34,014 nucleotides of DNA from a virus: positions 1 through 34,014 of IMG/VR virus record IMGVR_UViG_3300022934_000082. One strand, 5' to 3'. The stretch's first letter is position 1, and each line of letters begins with the position of its first letter. The position numbers were made by a program, and so were the translations under genes. Shown here in pieces: positions 31,793 to 34,014 of this stretch. A model generated the notes under the pieces. The model made no database searches. It was not told the origin of the DNA and was given only the letters and a program-made list of their open reading frames with translations.

Positions 31793-32506
31793 TTACTGAG
31801 CTACCATCTGACCACTAGCAGTCAAGTTAGGGTTGGAGCGCGACTCCGCATTAGGCGTGGTAATTAAGTCGACCTGTGCTTTGCCGGTGACTGACGCTGT
31901 GAAGAGCTGATAGTGATTAGCAGCACGCTGGCTATTGCCCGCGTACTCTGCGTCCTTCATGTAAGCCATGTACAGCACATAGTTCATGACCGCGTTAGCG
32001 TAGATGTCAGGGATCGACAGATCATCGCTGGCAGTTACTGTGCTTGGGTTGGCAGAATAGACGATCTCAACATAGGCACTGCCACTTACACCGGGATACA
32101 CATAGAAATTACGGGGATCTTGCTCGTCATACATGTAGTGTTTGACGACGGATGTGTGCGCTGCATCGCCGCTAACAGTCGGGTCATGCCAATCAGGTGT
32201 CTGAGCGTCCAAAATCTCGCGACTAACCAATCGAATAGATCGCTTTCCAGTGCCGCCAGTGGCCGCAGACATATTCCGCACTACCCGCAACAAACGGTTT
32301 CCGGCGCTTGGGATGGTCTGTTTCGTACCAGTAACGAGCGTGATTGTGTCATTAGTGGCAGATGCGTCAGGCTTTAACAGCGCTATCTCACGTTGTGCGT
32401 CGTTAACCCACAGAACCAACTCGTCTGCAACCGGCCACCTTATTCCAGTGGTGTCTTGAAGGGTCGTTTGAACCCTATCGATCACGCTTTGTACTGTAAC
32501 GGCCAT
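31793..32506 (-). CDS. DUF6682-type phage adaptor protein
   Basis: A 237-residue protein. It matches the DUF6682 family strongly by eye: 'VQSVIDRVQTTLQDTTGIRWP', 'ELVLWVNDAQREIALLKPDA', 'TIPSAGNRLLRVVRNM', 'IRLVSREILDAQTPDWHDP', 'YDEQDPRNFYVYPGV' and 'YVEIVYSANPSTV' in the expected order. The family lies between capsid and tail genes in podoviruses and is considered an adaptor joining portal and tail, comparable in place to T7 gp11 or P22 gp4. Domain coverage is full length with no truncation. 11 bases separate it from the preceding small gene. Confidence 0.85.
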   Translation of the reverse strand: MAVTVQSVIDRVQTTLQDTTGIRWPVADELVLWVNDAQREIALLKPDASATNDTITLVTGTKQTIPSAGNRLLRVVRNMSAATGGTGKRSIRLVSREILDAQTPDWHDPTVSGDAAHTSVVKHYMYDEQDPRNFYVYPGVSGSAYVEIVYSANPSTVTASDDLSIPDIYANAVMNYVLYMAYMKDAEYAGNSQRAANHYQLFTASVTGKAQVDLITTPNAESRSNPNLTASGQMVAQ

Positions 32507-32517
32507 CTTTTACCTCT

Positions 32518-32877
32518 CTAGGAGTTAAGCGCTTGTTCCCAAGCTTGTTCACGTTCCTCCGGTGGCACTATCCGACCGGCTGCTTTGTTGACGACAGCCG
32601 CTTTTGGGGTGCCGTCTGATTTAAAATTGTCAGGGTCCGCTGAATCGATTAGCCCATTCATGACGCCGACTAATGCTTCCTCTTCATCCTTCGTGATTAA
32701 TGGTTCATCGATCACGATTTCATGGTTGACTGCAGGCTCGTCTACACGTCTTGCACCCATCTGTATGGCTATAAGCCCTATTTCGTCGCCAAGATCTCTC
32801 TCGACCCCGGCTTGGAGTAACACCGCCGTACCACCTAGCGTCGCCACCCGTAAATCTTTGTCGGAAATCACTTTCAT
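32518..32877 (-). CDS. Small head-region protein downstream of capsid
   Basis: A 119-residue acidic protein. The N-terminus 'MKVISDKDLRVATLGGTAVLLQAGVERDLGDEIGLIAIQMGARRVDEP' is a small alpha/beta unit met regularly just after N4-gp56-type capsid genes. The rest is charged and probably extended, ending 'PEEREQAWEQAL'. It is separated from the capsid gene by a strong terminator, so it should be made at a lower level. It may be an accessory head or decoration protein; no function is established for the family. Confidence 0.66.
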   Translation of the reverse strand: MKVISDKDLRVATLGGTAVLLQAGVERDLGDEIGLIAIQMGARRVDEPAVNHEIVIDEPLITKDEEEALVGVMNGLIDSADPDNFKSDGTPKAAVVNKAAGRIVPPEEREQAWEQALNS

Positions 32878-32893
32878 TAATTAGTCCTTAAAG

Positions 32894-32917
32894 AAAAAAC
32901 CCCCTCCGAAGAGGGGG
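32894..32917 (-). terminator. Rho-independent terminator after the capsid gene
   Basis: On the minus strand CCCCCTC-TTCG-GAGGGGG forms a perfect 7-bp GC stem closed by a UUCG tetraloop, followed at once by TTTTTT. It lies 9 bases behind the capsid stop. Because the next genes follow without a clear promoter, it probably works as a partial terminator that raises capsid output relative to downstream genes. Confidence 0.92.
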
Positions 32918-32926
32918 CGGTCAGTC

Positions 32927-34014
32927 TTACTGAGCAGTGTCGAGACAGATAACGCCAAAGTCTTCAACAGTGCCGTTGTGGTCGCTGTTGTACTTAGGCT
33001 TACGCAGGCCGAAGATCTTGCCGATTGAGATACCAGCTTGGTTCTCGTAATCGAAAGTATCTTCTACGATCTCTGGGAGACCGATGTCAGCCATGGCGAG
33101 CGCTTGAGCACCACAGAACAGCGCGCGTGCACCAACTACGTCAGCGTCAGCGCCCCACTGATAACCAGCAGCGCCAGCATTAGCGCTAGTACCAGTCGTA
33201 GCACCTTCGGTTGAGAAGACGTGGCGGAACTCATGGACCATCACACCATCAACCATCAGTGAAGCAGAGCCTGAGAACAGCTCGTTATTAGGACCACGAA
33301 CGCCGGCGTTACGAACGTTAGTGAGGAAGTCGTTATCGAGCTTCAGGTTAGCCATCTGCTGCGGAGTGACGAACAGGTGGAATAGCTCCTGATTGCCTTG
33401 ACCACGCATGCCACGGATGTAGTTGTCTTTGGCGTAAGCCTTCAACTCTACGATGTGGCGGTAGCCCAACTTGTCAGTAGCAGTTACAGCCGTGGTGTCT
33501 CCAGCAACGATGTCGTTGCCTGAGATGCGGCGGTGACGGTTAGCAGTAGGCGCAGACACGTCAGACGCATACTCCAGATCTACCAGCTCGTGACCAGTGC
33601 TTCCAGATGTGGGCCGCAAAGCACCGTTAGTCTTGTGGGTGTAAGCCACACCAGACAGGGTCAACAGCGCCAGCTGGTCCATACGGTCAGCCATAGCATA
33701 CGCCAGCATGTCCCGAGAAGTCTCACGGAAGTTGACGACAGACTTCTGGTCGGCCAATCGGCCAGCGATTCGGTTCGCGAAACGCAGCTGATCAAGCTCA
33801 ATGGTAATGTCGTAGCTTCTGAGAGCTTCTTCATTACCTTCCAGGGTGTTGTCACCAGTGATACCGTCTCCGGTCATGTCGGCGAGCAGGGTCAGTACAG
33901 CGCGGGTGCCCTTCTCAGACTTGGTGAGTTCAGTGACTCGCTGGACCATGGCGTTAGAGCCACTGCCTGCGAACTGGTTAATGAAAGATGCGTTGCGAGC
34001 AACACGCCAAAAAT
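32927..34014 (-). CDS. Major capsid protein, N4-gp56 family, 5'-truncated
   Basis: The frame is open to the right edge, giving at least 361 residues; the apparent ATG at 33949 is internal, because 'FWRVARNASFINQFAGSGSNA' continues upstream in frame. The sequence 'MVQRVTELTKSEKGTRAVLTLLADM', 'DNTLEGNEEALRSYDITIELDQLRFANR', 'VNFRETSRDMLAYAMADRMDQLALLTL' is the hallmark of N4-gp56 capsid proteins, and the C-terminus ('PEIVEDTFDYENQAGISIGKIFGLRKPKYN') is complete. It forms the icosahedral shell. Probably only a few dozen N-terminal residues are missing. Capsid genes of this kind usually follow portal and scaffold genes, expected beyond the window. Confidence 0.95.
   Translation of the reverse strand, partial: FWRVARNASFINQFAGSGSNAMVQRVTELTKSEKGTRAVLTLLADMTGDGITGDNTLEGNEEALRSYDITIELDQLRFANRIAGRLADQKSVVNFRETSRDMLAYAMADRMDQLALLTLSGVAYTHKTNGALRPTSGSTGHELVDLEYASDVSAPTANRHRRISGNDIVAGDTTAVTATDKLGYRHIVELKAYAKDNYIRGMRGQGNQELFHLFVTPQQMANLKLDNDFLTNVRNAGVRGPNNELFSGSASLMVDGVMVHEFRHVFSTEGATTGTSANAGAAGYQWGADADVVGARALFCGAQALAMADIGLPEIVEDTFDYENQAGISIGKIFGLRKPKYNSDHNGTVEDFGVICLDTAQ

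Overview
The window is part of a temperate, podovirus-type bacteriophage genome, most likely from a marine proteobacterial host. The evidence is an N4-gp56-type major capsid protein at the right edge, followed by adaptor genes, T7-like internal core (ejection) proteins, a lysis cassette, a tail nozzle-like protein and a very large set of fibre/adhesin genes whose domains (LamG, cupredoxin-like, glycine-rich, Ala/Ser-rich coils) are typical of marine phages. Host assignment is inference; terminase, portal and most replication genes lie outside the window.

Layout. (1) 1-1836, plus strand: the end of an early operon, with a partial conserved protein, a small VRR-NUC nuclease, an XRE-type regulator, a DUF3310 protein and an excisionase-like HTH protein. 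(2) 1820-3104: the integration module. A tyrosine integrase on the minus strand converges with, and overlaps, the excisionase-like gene. Upstream of it lies a probable attP: a 20-bp match to the 3' end of a tRNA (tRNA-Cys favoured) flanked on both sides by paired AAYTGTACC repeats. attP appears intact with phage genes on both sides, so the sequence reads as the unintegrated (virion or circular) form. (3) 3103-34014, minus strand: one long, tightly packed late operon read from right to left: capsid, Rho-independent terminator, small head protein, DUF6682 adaptor, second connector-like protein, Gp13/GNAT-like protein, two small core proteins, a 741-aa core protein, a 1776-aa ejection protein with a zinc-peptidase motif, holin, small membrane protein, M15 endolysin, then about 11 kb of fibre/adhesin genes (9.7-20.9 kb), two small membrane proteins, the nozzle-like protein, a 1154-aa J-like fibre, a DUF4376 protein and a 35-aa basic protein.

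How it fits together. Capsid, adaptors, core proteins and nozzle would form a short-tailed virion that injects core proteins into the envelope. The holin and M15 peptidase release progeny. The late operon spends about 15 kb on adhesion proteins that share repeated modules, which suggests domain shuffling for host recognition. The most unusual points are a tail protein with a complete blue-copper ligand set (His, Cys, His, Met), the giant metallopeptidase ejection protein, and the att region, whose arm repeats overlap the integrase leader. No tRNA gene, CRISPR array or insertion sequence was seen. The only non-coding stretch above 200 bases is the att region, 2867-3102.
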